A DNA stretch of 64,000 nt from Amyelois transitella (GCF_032362555.1 NC_083524.1:668001-732000), one strand, 5' to 3'; shown: positions 21,732 through 36,700, counted from the first letter of the stretch. Numbers and translations are program-made. Notes: generated from the letters alone by a model not told the origin.

Positions 21732-24700
21732 CTGATTGAGAAAATTAAATAAACTAAATAATATACTGTAGTGTTTTAGTTGGTTAGTTAGTGCCGTGTG
21801 GTTCCCGGCACCAATAAAAAAAAAGAATAGAACAGTATATATCTAGGTATGTAGAACAATATATGAATATATCAATCTGTGTATCAATATATGAATATAT
21901 CAATCTGTGTAATTTGTCCCGTATATATATATACATATATAAATATGCGACTAAGACTATATATGTATATCCCTTAGTCGATACTGTAGTGTTTTAGTTA
22001 GTGCCGTGTGGTTACCGGCACCAATAAAAAAAAGAATAGGACAATATATATGTGTGTAGAACATATATATGTCGCAGAGAAATGAGGATAGATTTAATTT
22101 AGTGAAACGACATTTCACTGACTATATATATTATATCTCTTAGTCGCATTTAGCCATCAGTCTTTTTAAGACTGTTGGCTCTGTCTACCCCGGAAGGGAT
22201 ATAGACGATATTATATGTATATATGTATGTCGCATTTATCGACATCCATGGGAAAGTGATGGAGTGGTCCTATTCTTTTTTACTACGCTTTTATATTGGT
22301 GCCGGGAACCACACGGCACAATAGAACATGTATTGTAGTAACTCTAATAAAAACTGGCTCCAGTAGGACTCGAATATGCACCTTGACACAGGCATACTTT
22401 TTTAGAATCCGACACCTTAACCACTTCACCATAGACTACGTGTTTTTTTTTATTTATTTATTATCATTACAAAAAAAAAACAACAATTACAATGGTACAC
22501 ACAATGCATTAGGTTAAAACCACAAAGGTTTTTAATTAAACTCACTTGTAATTCAGGCTGGCGAGCTTCCAAATGACCAAGGAAACTGCTTAGCGAGAAG
22601 TCCTGCACGGAGCCCTCTGGCCAGCAGTCCGCGTCGCGTAAAAGTCGAGAAGGGGACAACGACATCGACTCCGTTGGCAGGAATTCTTAAAAAAAAATAT
22701 TCAAATCTCAATTCTATCATTAAGCTGAACGTAGCCGTTCAGTCTTTTCAAGACTGTTGGCTCTGTCTACCCTACAAGGGATATAGACATGACCGTATGT
22801 ATGAATGAATTAATGAAAAACAAATATTTACGTGTGCCGTGTGGTTCCCGGCACCAATAAAAAAAAAGAATAGGACTACTCCATCTCGTTCCCACGGATG
22901 TCGTAAAAGGCGACTAAGGGATAGGCTTATAAACTTGGGATCGTTCTTTTAGGCGATGGGCTAGCAACCGGTCACAAGCCAAACAACTGAACGTGGCCTA
23001 TCAGTCTTTTCAAGACTGTTGGCTCTGTCTACCCCATAAGGGATAAAGGCGTGATCATATGTATGTATGTAGGTATGTAAATACTTACGTGTGATATCAG
23101 AACTGGTAGTATTGTCCGTCTTCGTCACACCCGTTGTTGTCTCTTTCGTGTCCCTTTCTTCTGTCAAGTTCTCTTCTTTAAAGGAAGCGGACGAGCACGA
23201 TACTGCTTCGGCTTTTACATCGGACGACTCCAATTCTTCTTTGGCTTCGACCGGTTCATCTTAAATTATTAATAATAAATAAATGTGCCGTGTGGTTCCC
23301 GGCACCAATACAAAAAGAATAGGACCACTCCATCTCTTTCTCATGGATGTCGTAAAAGACGACTAAGGGATAGACTTACAAACTTGGGATTCTTAGTTAG
23401 GCGATGGGCTAGCAACCTGTCACTATTTCAAGCCTGTTGGCTCTGTCTACCCCGCAAGGGATATAGACGTGACCATATGTATGTATGTAAATAAATAAAT
23501 AAATACATACACAGGACAAATTACACAGATTGTGTTAGACTCTAAGTAAGTTCGAGACTTGTGTCTCGATTCGATTATTATTAGGCTTACAAACTTGAAA
23601 TTCTTTTTTTTGGCGATGGGCTAGCAACCGTCACTATTTGAATCTCAATTCTATCATCGAGCCAAAAAGCTGAACGTGGCCTATCAGTCTTATCAAGACT
23701 GTCGTCTCTATCTTCCCCGCACGGGATATAGACGTGACCATATGTATATATGGGCATCATGGGATCAGCATACTAATGTATACCTCTATATTTGAAGAGA
23801 TATACTAATTAAGCAGAGTAGTGGTTTAGTTGAAAGAACGGAGCGCTCGGTAAAATAAAAGATATTTTATTTTAAGTTACACACATATAGGATGAGAGGC
23901 AGAGACATTACATGAATGTTAAAACAAAATCTTTCAAAAAATTGAATCAAGTCAAAGATGGATCTCAATTTTTTTAACTTTAAGAAGGCATTAAAATTAT
24001 TTTTATTAGATAAATGCTATTACACAATAAATGATTTTTTAAATGACAATTAATAATATACCTAATGTGACAATTTATAATTTCCTTTTATTTGTTTTAA
24101 TGCATGATCAAACATAAATGTTAACGATATTTTGTGAGTGATAATTAACTATTGTACATCCTCTCCAGGATAAAGCATAGTGATACTATAAACACATGTA
24201 ACAGATCTGTACTACTTACCTATGTTTTACAATAAAGTTTTTGAATTTGAATTTGAAATTAGAAGAAAAAACATCAAAAAATTCAAAAATTCAAAATTTT
24301 TTATTCATTATTATAGGATATTCATTATTATAGGATATTATTATTAATAATTGTCGTATGGTTTAACAACTCGCTGTCATGAACTGCACCACATTATTGA
24401 TTCACAATATCACGTGGACTAGCGTTGAAAATTCCGAAAGAAACAAATTGTTTATTTCGGTGAAAGAAACGTTTTTTCGTTTTTTACCGTTTTATTGGTT
24501 TGTTACATTGAAATATATCAGAATAAAACCTTGGGGGAAAAAACGGTTTTATTGAGATTTTCGTCGTTTGTTCCGAAAAATAAAAAATAAAAACGATTAG
24601 AAAACTATATATATATATTCTATGTATAATTACCAATTTTTAAAACAATGATGCATATTGTTAGGTAATCAATACTTTTCCAATATATTTTTCCGTTTCT

Positions 24701-27700
24701 ATCATATTTTTCCGTTTTATTAATAAAAAAACATGAAATATTTCATTCTTATCTTTCTTGAAACTTTCGTAAAAAACTTGGGAATTTGAAAAAAAAACCG
24801 GAAAATTTCCCGCTTTTTTCAACCCTAACGTGGACAGACGTGATGTGTGTATGTATGTGTGTATGTATGTGTGTATGTTTGTATGTTACCTTCGTGAGGT
24901 TCAGCGCCGGCGTCCCCGGCCAGCGGTGAGATGGGCACCCGCCGCTCGCCGTCGTGGAAGTAGAACTGGCCGTCGGAGTCGCTCAACACGTAGAAGAATG
25001 ACATGCTGATGATGAGAAATGAAAAGAATCATTGAATATGCGTAGTGTATAGATATATATAGAACAGTGCCGTGTGGTTCCCGGTAAAATAGAAAAAAAA
25101 ACCCTTGGACCACTCCATCTGTTGCTCATGGATGTCGTTAAAGGCGACTAAGGGATAGGCTTATAAACTTGGGATTCTTCTTTCAGGCGATGGGCTAGCA
25201 ACCTGTCACTGTTTGAATCTCAACTCTGACATTAAGCCAAACATCTGAACGTGGCCGATCAGTATTTTCGACACAGTTGGCTCTGTATTACCCGCAAAGG
25301 ATATAGATGTGATTATACAATACAATACAAATTATCTTTATTGCCCATAAAAAAAATTACATACGTAGTAGATATATACATGTATGTATGTAACAAAACG
25401 TTATAACAAAAGTACCCGAAAACGACGAGCTTGCATGAAGAGAGTTATGAATGTGGATGAAGCGAAAGACGTGTGCATGGATCGTGGCAAGTGGAAAGAT
25501 GTGGTCTCTGCCTACCCCTCCGGGAAAGAGGCATGATTTATATATTTATTTATCATGAAATACATCAAGGAAATAATAATACAACTTAAACGTATGAATG
25601 TATGTATGTGTATGTAACAAAAAGATGTACTCACTCGGAGGTAGTTGTGGGGGGCGGTTTCGGCAGTATCTTGGGCGGCACTGGCGCGGTGGGGGGAGAG
25701 TTGGGAACTATCTTCACGGGGATCAGATCTGTTAAATAGAAATATTAAAATCACGTTGTGCCGTGTGGTTCCTTGCACATTCGAATAGGACCGTATCTCT
25801 TTCCCATGGTAAAGAAGAATATCGTAAAAGGAGAAAGATAGATAGAAAGATAGATAAAAACTCTTTATTGCACCATAAGAGTAAACATACAAAGCAGCAC
25901 AAAACAGATTGCCGCTTTTTACTAAATTATCTAGTTCCTTTATTGTTTGCCGGTTGACTGGAAGAGATCCCTTCATGGGATAAGTCTGCCATTGCAATTG
26001 ATTTGTTTCTTTTATAACTATGTACTATTTTCTTGTTACTGTGTAAATTTCTATGCAATAAAGATATTACAAATAAACAGACAGAGATGGTACAAAGGCG
26101 GACTTATCGCTAATCTCCTATCTCGGGTCTGCTGGGAGAAATAACTTTGACAGACTACTCATATGTACTAGATGTGGTGCTGAGAATTTTGAGTGTATCG
26201 TTTTTGAATTTGCTAAATTTACAATTAAATATGTCAATGTTCTCACTATAGGATATCTCGTTGTATTTCCGGCATATTCCAGCTAATGGGTTCGAAACCG
26301 ATATATTTTTCTAATAAACGGGAAATACAAAGGTATGTAGGGTTCGACGGGGATTATATATATATATATCGACGGTTGAAAGGCTAATTGTGTCAAGCGA
26401 CATTTTTTGCGATATTGAGTTATATACATATTTGGAATCAGCGAATTTTTCTCCATCGTTTGGGCTCACTCTCATATTTTTCTGAGCATTTTTTTGGCGC
26501 TTGACACAACCGCAAAAAAGGGTCTCATTTTGGCGGTCATTGATCTAAACGACAAAGATTTGGGTAAATTTGTGGATCTGCCACTTAAACCTTTTTGACT
26601 TTTATCATAATTTTTGTGTCAAGGCGTATGGATTACATTGCATCATACTATTTTGAAAATCAGAGGCGATTGCGCCAATTTGCCTTTTCGCTTTTTATAG
26701 GATATGGTCGCTTGACCCATTTTGATTTCAAAGATAATATTGAAGTACGTCGCTTAGCCGTTTTTGTTTTCCATCGCCCCACACACGTACGTCGTTTGAC
26801 ACATTTTGTTGCACGATGTAGGTAGTTATCGTGTTGTGTGCGCTACCGAGGCATGTTTCGCTCGCGCTCGCGCGCGTCTTCGGCGTCAGTCAAACGCCGG
26901 CGGTTAACGAAGTTGTACATACATACATACATAAAATCACGCCTCTTTCCCGGAGGGGAAGGTAGAGACTACCTTTTTCCACTTGTCACGATCTCTGCAT
27001 ACTTCCTTCGCTTCATCCACATTCATAACTCTCTTCATGCATGCTCCTTTATTTTCTATTTCTGTAACTACATCTTCTTTCAAATCACAACATTTCCTTA
27101 CCACGCTGTTCCTTATCCAGTCACTCAATTTCACACCCAACATACTCCTTAACGCTCTCATTTTCACTGCATTTATTCTGCTTTCGTGCTTCTTTTGCCA
27201 TACCCAACTTTCACTCCCATACATTAATGTCGGAACCAATACGCCCCTATGCACAGCCAGTCGAGCCTTTTTGGATAGTTTCTGACTGCTCATAAAGGCA
27301 TTCAAAGCTCCATTCACCATGTTCCCTGCGTTCACTCTCCTTTCAATATCACTAACACACTTGCCATCTGATGTAAACTTTGATCCTAGATATACAAACT
27401 CTTTCACTTGCTCAACTTTTTCTCCTCCAATCAAAATATTACATGCTGTCATTTCTTTCTACATACATTAAATCACGCCTCTTTCCCGGAGGGGTAAGCA
27501 GAGACTACCTGTTTCCACTTGCCACGATCTCTGCATACTTCCTTCTCTTCATCCACATTCATAACTCTCTTCATGCATGCTCGGGGGTTTCGGGTACTTT
27601 TGACCTGACCCTTTACCAGGACGTCCTTAATTTGATCAAGATACCTTCGTCTAGGTCTTCCCCCTCCGACCTTTCCCTCCACACTCTCCTTGTATATCTG

Positions 27701-30700
27701 TAGTCAACCTGTTTTCATTCATCCTCTCCACATGACCGAACCATCTCAACATACCCTTTTCTATTCCTGTCAATACTTCTTCTTTCACATCGCAACATTC
27801 CCTTATCACGCTGTTCCTTATCCTGTCACCCAATTTCACACCCATCATACTCCTTAACGCTCTCATTTCCACTGCATTTATTCTGCTTTCGTGCTTCTTT
27901 TGCCATACCCAACTTTCACTCCCAAACATTAATGTCGGGACCAACACGCCCCTATGCACAGCCAGCCGAGCCTTTTTGGATAGTTTCTGACTGCTCATAA
28001 AGGCATGCAAAGCTCCATTCACCATGTACCTGCGTTCACTCTCCTTTCAATATCACTATTACACTTGCCATCTGATGTAAACTTTAATCCTAGATATAAA
28101 AACTCTTTCACTTGCTCAACTTTTTCTCCTCCAATCAAAATATTATATGCTGTCATTTCTTTCTCCATTTCAAAAACCAGTGTTTTAGTTTTACTTACGT
28201 TCCCTCTCATTCCGTTCTCTTTTAAAGCTTCATGCATACAGTTTACCATCTGCTGTAACTCCTCCGCTGATGACGCCAGTATAACCTGATCGTCGGCATA
28301 GCGCAGACATTTGACGAGTAACTCATTCATCCTTAATCCACTTTCAGACTCTTTGGTTGAACAGTTCTGGTGACGCAACACATCCTTGCGTAACGCCTTT
28401 CTCAATCTTAAACCACTCAGTGTGCGCTCCGTTTATCCTGACACAAGCACTCGAATCCTCATATAAGCATTTCTTTTTTGTTTTATTTAAAAATAACCGT
28501 TATTTAATTCCTAAAAAATTATTGTATTAATGACAAGAACCTAAAGTCATGATCACCTTTCTATTGGCATGCCGTTTGTTTCAATTGCTCAATTTTCTTT
28601 TTGTATTATTTTGTCTTTTAAACTGAAATATCAATTTAGTGTTGAAAATTACATGGCATTAAAATCATTTTCAATTATTTTGTATTACATGGGATGGGCG
28701 CTTGAACCATTTTGCTGTCCAGTTATTTGTTCACTTCAAGCATTTGACTCATTTTGCTGTCAAGTTATTTGTTCATTTCAAGCATTTAACTCATTTTGCC
28801 TTTCCCTGGAAAAGTGTCATTTTGATGTAAGCGCCATAAAATTACTGAAATATTGCTAAATAGTAACAGAAGTAATGGTTTTACGTACTTTTTAACCTTA
28901 TAAATATACTGTATTAATTTTATCAAATTCGGTCAAGCCATTTTTTAACAGCGAATTTTTTTCCAAAAATTAAAACTTTAAACCGCTTTTTCTCAGCTTT
29001 CACAAAATGGCGCTTACCACAATTAGCCTTTCAACCGTCGATATATAATATTATTAATATTCAATTAAGACAGCAACGCCGGCTTAATAATGATGGAATG
29101 AAAAAGTTTAAATCTTATTATATAAAATTCTCGTGTCACAATGTCACGAAACGGCTCGACCGTTTCCCACGAAATTTCAACATATTGAGTAGGTCTGAGA
29201 ATCGGGCATCATCTATCTTTCATACTCCTTAGTGATAATGGTTGTCCACCCTTAACATTTTATTTAACTAGAAACTACTTAAAAACTATTTATATGGCAA
29301 AACAACGTTCGCCGGGACAGCTAAGAAGCAAGCTTTTATTCTGTAAAAGACTTTTTATGTGACAAAGAAATTTAAGAACACATCGACAAGCGATAATGTG
29401 ACCAAGTAAAATACTTAGCTAAATCTATATATTTTTTTGTATAATATTATAATCAGAAATTTGCATGCCTATTTTAGGTTAAGAGTGAGAAACATAAATG
29501 TACTTTGACCTGTAATACCACTTTTAACGCAAATAAACTTACTTACTTACTTACTTACTTACTTATAAGATCTTGCCGTAATTCATATATGCGCTTTGGA
29601 AGCGGTAGTAGTTATAATTAGATTTAAGTGATGTGACGTCAATAAGTGATACCTTGTATCCAATTTTGAAAATAAATCTATTCAAATTCAAATTCAAAAT
29701 TTTTATTCATTACTATAGGATACTATATATCGCTTAATAATTGTCAAAACGCTTAATAATTATTCTATTGTATTCTACTCACTGCTCGGCGGCGGCAGCT
29801 TGGGCATGAGCGGCAGCAGCCTCTGCACCACCACGCGGCGGGGCGAGCCGCGCGGCCGCCCGCGCCGCCAGCGCGGCAGCCCCGCCAGGCTCGGCTGCGC
29901 GCGCGCCGGCGGCGGCGGCGGCTGCGCAGTACATATACATACATTAATAAATATACTACTAACTAACTAGGTTGACTAAGCAGATATACAAGGAGAGTGT
30001 GGAGGGAAAGGTCGGAGTGGGGAGGCCTGGACGAACGTATCTTGATCAAATTAAGGACGTCCTGGTAAAGGGTCAGGTCAAGAGTACCCGAAACCGCCGA
30101 GCGTGCATAAAGAGAGTTATGAATGTGGATGAAGCGAAGGAAGTATGCAGAGATCGTGGCAAGTGGAAAGAGGTAGTCTCTGCCTACCCCTCCGGGAAAG
30201 AGGCGTGATTTCATATATGTATGTATATAATACCGACTACCTACATCCATGGGAAAGAGATGGAGTGGTCCTATACTTTTTTGTGTTATCTTTTTTATAA
30301 TATATCCACATTTCTTCAGAAGGAACATTACGCTATTGTTATTTTTATAAATTTTCACCAAAAATGTGAATATGCCGTATGGTCCCCGACACCAATAGAA
30401 AAAAAGAATAGGACCACTCCATCTATTTCTCATGGATGTCGTAAAAGGCGACTAAGGGATAGGCTTATTATAAACTTGGGATTCTTCTTTTGGGCGATTT
30501 TAGGTAAGCAACCTGTCACTATTTGAATCTCAATTCTATCATCAAACCAAAAAGCTGAATGTGGCCTATCAGTCTTTTCGAGACTGTTGGCCCTGTCTAC
30601 CCCTGTATGTATATCTCTAGACGTGACCACATGTATGTATGTATGTGTGTGTGTGTGTGTATGTGTGTGTGTGTAAATCTCACCTCAGACTCCGACTTGG

Positions 30701-33700
30701 GCGCGATAGGCGTCGGGTGTCGAAACACAACCGATGTGAGGTCATCCGGCCTGAGACCAGCGGCTTGTTGCTTGGTTTGCTGAATTAAATACAATATTTC
30801 AGATTACGTTCAATTCAAAGTAAGAAATATAGTTTTTTTTTTTTTTATTTAATAATAATGTACCGTGTGGTTCCCGGCACCAATACAAAAAAGAAGGGAT
30901 CCCTTTTATACGACTAATTTTTTTCCTATTTTAGTTTGGCATAACAAGTTACGCATACTATTCAATAGGCATAAATATGTATAGTTTAGACTAATTTATT
31001 TTTTGCGCGGAGCAGATGTAGTGTAATACAGATGTAGTGTACTTCTTAGGTTAGGTTAGGTAAGGTTATGCTAATAGTAGGTATGCTTAAAGAAATATGC
31101 CTAAAAGTTATGCCAAATAATATTATGCGTAACAATTATTTGGCTAAACAAAGATATGCCAAGTAAAATTATGACACAATATTTTATGCTAATAGATAGA
31201 GAACCAAAAAAGAATAGGACCTCTCCATCTCTTTCCCATGGATGTCGTAAAAGGCGACTAAGGGATAGGCTTACAAACTTGGATTCTTTTTTAGGCGATG
31301 GGCTAGCAACCTGTCACTATTTGAATCTCAATTCTATCATTAAGCCAAACAGTTTAGACTTTTCAAGACTGTTGGCTCTGTCTACCCCGCAAGGGATATA
31401 GACGTGACCATATGTATGTATGTATGTGTTTTTAATATATTGTATCTGCTAATGTTGTTTATTTGAACCTATATCCCTTGCGGGGTAGACAGAGTCAACA
31501 ACGGCCACCTTCAGCTATTTGGCTTAATGATAGAATTGAGAATCAATAGTGAATCCCAAGTTTGTAAGCCTATCCCTTAGTCGCTTTTTACGACATCCAT
31601 GGGAAAGAGATGGAATGGTCTTATTCTTTTTTGAACTGGTGCCGGGAACCACACGGCACTCATTCATTTTCATTTGATTTCATTTCATAATATTACCTGT
31701 TTCCTCTGCGCATGACAGACATGTCCGCACTCGCATCTGGCGATGCCGCCGAACGCCGGCACGTGGGGATTCCCCGCCAACGCTAGGAGGCGTTTCAGTC
31801 TGAAAACAATGATATTCGTTAATCGAAGTCCTTTGCGGATTTGACGTCAATCAATGTTGTTAAACCATACGTTTTGACAATTATTAAGCGATATGATGTA
31901 TCCTATAATCCTATAATAATGAATAAAAATTTTGAATTTGATACTATCTATATAAATATGATGATGTGATTGTTTGTCAGTCTTTGATATAAAAAAAAAC
32001 GATTTGATCCGATCTCCGCAAAATCACAACTTATATTGTAAATGCGAATGTAAGTTTACATACATACATAAAATCATGCCTTTTTCCCGGAGGGTTAGGC
32101 AGAGACTACATCTTTCCACTTGCCACCATCTCTGCATACCTCCTTCGCTTCATCCACATTCATAACTCTCTTCATGCAAGCTCGGCGGTTTCGGGTACTT
32201 TTGACCTGATCCTTTGCCAGGAAGTCCTTAATTTGATCATATAGAGAAGGAGGTATACGTTGTACATCCTACTACTATTATAAAGGCGAAAGTTTGTATG
32301 GATGTTTGTTACTCTTTCACGCAAAAAATACTGAACCGATTACCATGAAATTTGGTATGTAGGTAGCTGAAGACCCAGAATAACACATAGGCTACTTTTT
32401 ATCCCAGAGTTCCCGCGGGATTGATAGGGTTTCCATGCGGACGAAGTCGCGGGCGGCCTCTAGTAAATATATAAATACCTGTCGGGCAGCAGCCGGCCGG
32501 CGGGCCGCGCAGCCGCCAGCGGCCGGTTCACGAGCTTGCTGGCCAGCCGCAGCGCCGCGCCGCCCGCCTTGTGCTCCGGGGACGAAAGCTGTTCGTCTGG
32601 ATCACGGGGGGGACATTATTTATACATACACTAGCGACCCGCCCCGGTTTCGCACGGGTGCAAAATTATAAATGTTATTATATATTATACATAAAAACAT
32701 TCCTGTTGAATCACTCTACCTGTTACAAAAAAACCGCATCAAAATCCGAAGCGTAATTTTAAAGATTTAGGCATACAGACAAACAGACTAAAATAGCGAC
32801 TTTGTTTTATACTATGTAGTGATACATACATAAAATCACGCCCGAGGGGTAGCCAGATAATTTATATTATTATTACATTATGTATTTATATTCTATCAAT
32901 TATATTTTCTAACATACATACATACATATGGTCACGTCACGTTGCGGGGTAGAAAAAGATGACAGTCTTGAAAAGACTGATAAGCCACGTTCAGCTGTTT
33001 GGCTTAATGATAGAATTGAGATCCAAAGAGTGACAGGTTGCTAACCCATCGCCTAAAAAAAGAATCGCAATTTTATAAGCCTATCCCTTAGTCGCCTTTT
33101 ACGACATACATGGGAAAGAGATGGAGTGGTCCTATTCTTTTCTGTATTGGTGCCGGGAACCACACGGTTTTTCATAAACAAAGGTGGTTTTTAATTATTT
33201 TTTTTACGTGAGTAGGCAAAAGCAGCTAAATAAATAAATAATTAAACAAACAAAAAAAACCAACTCTTCCTCTCGTCGCCGGACATTCCGTCGTTGCTGT
33301 CCTGCCCGTACGCGTTCTTCGGCGAGAATATATCGGTGTCACTCTCCCTCCGCTCCGCATCTTCCACTGAACTGTCGGTGCCTTTGTCCGGAGTCTTCTC
33401 AGTTTTCCTGATACAAGAGAGAGAGAGATTTGTGATTTTCTGGCATTTTAAAAATAAGAATCATCATAGATAATCAAATAGCTGAACGTGGCCATTCAGT
33501 CTTTTCGAGACTGTTGGCTCTGTCTACCCCGCAAGGGATATAGACGTGATCATATGTATGTATGTATGTTAGAAAATATAATTGATATAATACAAATACA
33601 TAATGTAATAATATAAATAATCTGCCTACCCCTCCGGGGAGGCGTGATTTTATGTATGTATCACTACATAGTATAAAACAAAGTCGCTATTTTAGTCTGT

Positions 33701-36700
33701 TTGTATGTATGCTTAAATCTTTAAAATTACGCAAGGGATTTTGATGCGGTTTTTTGTAACAGGTAGAGTGATTCAAGAGGAAGGTTTTTATGTATAATAA
33801 CATTTATAATTTTGCACCCGTGCGAAGCCGGGGCGGGTCGCTAGTTGTATATATATAAAATTGGGATCCATCTTGCAGGGGATGTGCTAAAAACCTGTCA
33901 CTATTTGAATCTCAATTCCATCATGAAGCCATACAGCTAAGCGTGGACTTTTAGTCTTTTCGATTGGCTCTGTCTACCCCGCAAGGGATATAGATGTCAA
34001 TGATATGAAACTGCCGTGTGGTTCCCTGCATCAATACAAAAAAATAAGAGGACCACTCCATCTCTTTCCCATGGATGCTGTAAAAGGCGACTAAGGGATA
34101 GACTTACAAACTTGGGATTCTTTTTTAGGCGATGGGCTAGCAACCTGTCACTACTTGAATCTCAATTCTATCATTAAACTACACACACAGCCGAACGTGG
34201 CCTATAAGTCTTATCAAGACCGTTGGCTCTGTGTACCCCGCAAGGGATATAGACGTGACCATGTGTACACGTACCTCTCTGGCGGCGCGGCCGGCAGTGG
34301 CGCGCTGGGCTCCTCCCACCAGTACTCCAGCTCCAGCCGGGATCTGGACCCAAACTGTCACCAACATACAATATAATAATAATAAATATATACGGGACAA
34401 ATTACACAGATTGAGTTAGCCTCGAAGTAAGTTCGAGACTTGTGTTACGAGATACCAACTCAACGATACTGTATTTTATAATAAATACTTATATAGATAA
34501 ACATCCAAGCCCCAGGACAATCAGAAAAAGTTCTTTTCTCATCATGCCCTTGCCGGGATTCGAATCCGGGACCTTCGGTGTCACAGACAAGCGCACTACC
34601 ACTGCGCCACAGAGGCCGTCAAACGATATTTATCATCATAATCGTCAAATATATTAATATCATATGATATTAATATATTTGACGGCCTTTGTGGCGCAGC
34701 GGTAGATGAGAAAAGAACTATCTATATATATCTATATAAGTATTTATTATAAAATATAGTATCGTTGAGTTAGTATCTCGAAACACAAGTCTCGAACTTA
34801 CTTCGAGGCTAACTCAATCTGTGTAATTTGTCCGGTATATATATCATTGTACCTACTGCTTGTTACAATACAGTCTCGTCGGGTGTGAAGAAACATTGAT
34901 GGTCGAATAGTTAAGGTAATAAGTCTACTTATTATGGATATATACTAATTTTTTTTTATTTCATTTATTGTGGCACAAACAGTCAAAAATACAGATAGTA
35001 TTACAAAAACAATAATCAATATAGTAGACCAAACAGTGCTGATTATGTTTATGGTGTAATATGATCTCAATTATTATATCCTAATAGTAATTTAGTACAG
35101 TATTATGGATATATACCGTGTGGTGCCCGGCGCTTCGCTTTAGAATATGACCACGCCATCTTTGTCAGGGATGTCGTAAAAGGCGACTAAAGAAAAGACT
35201 AATTAACTTGTGATTCTTCTTACAGGCGATGGGCTAACAACTTGTCACTATTTGAATCTCAATTCAATCATAAGGCAATTCTTATTCTAATCTAGGCTCA
35301 TCGCCTTCAAGAGGAATCTCTCAAGTTTGTAAATCTTTCCCTAAGTCGCCTGTTACGACATCCATGGGGAAAATACGGAGCGATCCTATTTCTAAAGTGC
35401 CAGAAACCACACGGAGATCAAAATGAAATTATGAACTAGGATCACAATTTGGATATTAAAGGATCATTGGTGATGATAAAGATGATGCTGCAGTGCAGTT
35501 TGTTACCGCTTCTTCTGCACTGACGCTTTGGTAGCGGCAGTAAACTAAGATTAAAGTAATTCATTTGACATCAACCAATGTTGTGATTCCAAAAGATATT
35601 AAGACAATCATTAAGTGATGTTGAAGTGTCCCATAATAATGAATAAAAGTTTTGTGCCGAAAATTCGAAAAGAAAAAGAATAGGACCACTGCATCTCTTT
35701 CCCATGGATGTCGTAAAAGGCGACTAAGGGATAGGCTTACAAACTTGGGATTCTTTTTCAGGCGATGCATTAGCAACCTGTCACTATTTGAATCTCAATT
35801 CTATCATCAAGCCGTAAAATAGCTGAACGTGGCCATTCAGTCTTTTCAAGACTGTTGGCTCTGTCTAGCCCGCAAGGGATATAGACGTGACCATATGTAT
35901 GTATTACAATCAAAATGTGATCGTAGACCTTACATCTAAATGTATGTAAAAGTTTTGAATTTTGAAGTTAAGAAGTAAATGTATGTATGTAAAAGTTTTG
36001 AATTTTGAAGTTAAGAAGTAAATGTATGTATGTAAAAGTTTTGAATTTGAAGTTAAGAAGTAAATGTATGTATGTAAAAGATTTGAATTATGAAGTTAAG
36101 AAGTAAATGTATGTATGTAAAAGTTTTGAATTTTGAAGTTAAGAAGTAAATGTATGTATGTAAAAGTTTTGAATTTTGAAGTTAAGAAGTAAATGTATGT
36201 ATGTAAAAGTTTTGAATTATGAAGTTAAGAAGTAAATGTATGTATGTAAAAGTTTTGAATTATGAAGTTAAGAAGTAAATGTATGTATGTAAAAGTTTTG
36301 AATTTTGAAGTTAAGAAGTAAATGTATGTATGTAAAAGATTTGAATTTTGAAGTTAAGAAGTAAATGTATGTATGTAAAAATTTTGAATTTTGAAGTTAA
36401 GTAGTAAATGTATGTATGTAAAAGTTTTGAATTTTGAAGTTCACCATAAGATAAAGGTCACCGATAGTGAGGTCGCCAGCGTCATACATGCTCCAGCCGC
36501 GGCGTATTTGTTTTATAGCCGTTTCCACGTCCACAGTTTTGGACTCCTCGGCTTTTGCGTCGTCGGCTTTTACGTCGTCGCCCTGCAAACAAATTACATA
36601 CATACATATGGTCACTTTTATATCCATTGCGGGGTAGACAGAGCCAACAGTCTAAAGTCAAAGTCAAATTATTTATTACAAATGTAGGTAACACAAGGGA

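Larger units (their letters stand above)
26370..29040. mobile_element. DNA transposon with long inverted ends, filled by LINEs
   Basis: The left end reads CGACGGTTGAAAGGCTAATT at 26370 and its reverse complement ends at 29040; similarity continues inward over about 45 bases (AAGCG-CATTTT). Both halves carry repeats of the form GTTTGACNCATTTTG (near 26705, 26780, 28700, 28740, 28785). TATATA lies on both sides. No transposase was found. Two LINE pieces (26917-28468) occupy the centre. It sits in crm intron 17. Confidence 0.7.

Noticed and set aside
34550..34620. tRNA-like sequence with A and B boxes
   Set aside because: It is the head of a repeated SINE with body and tail, not a functional tRNA gene.
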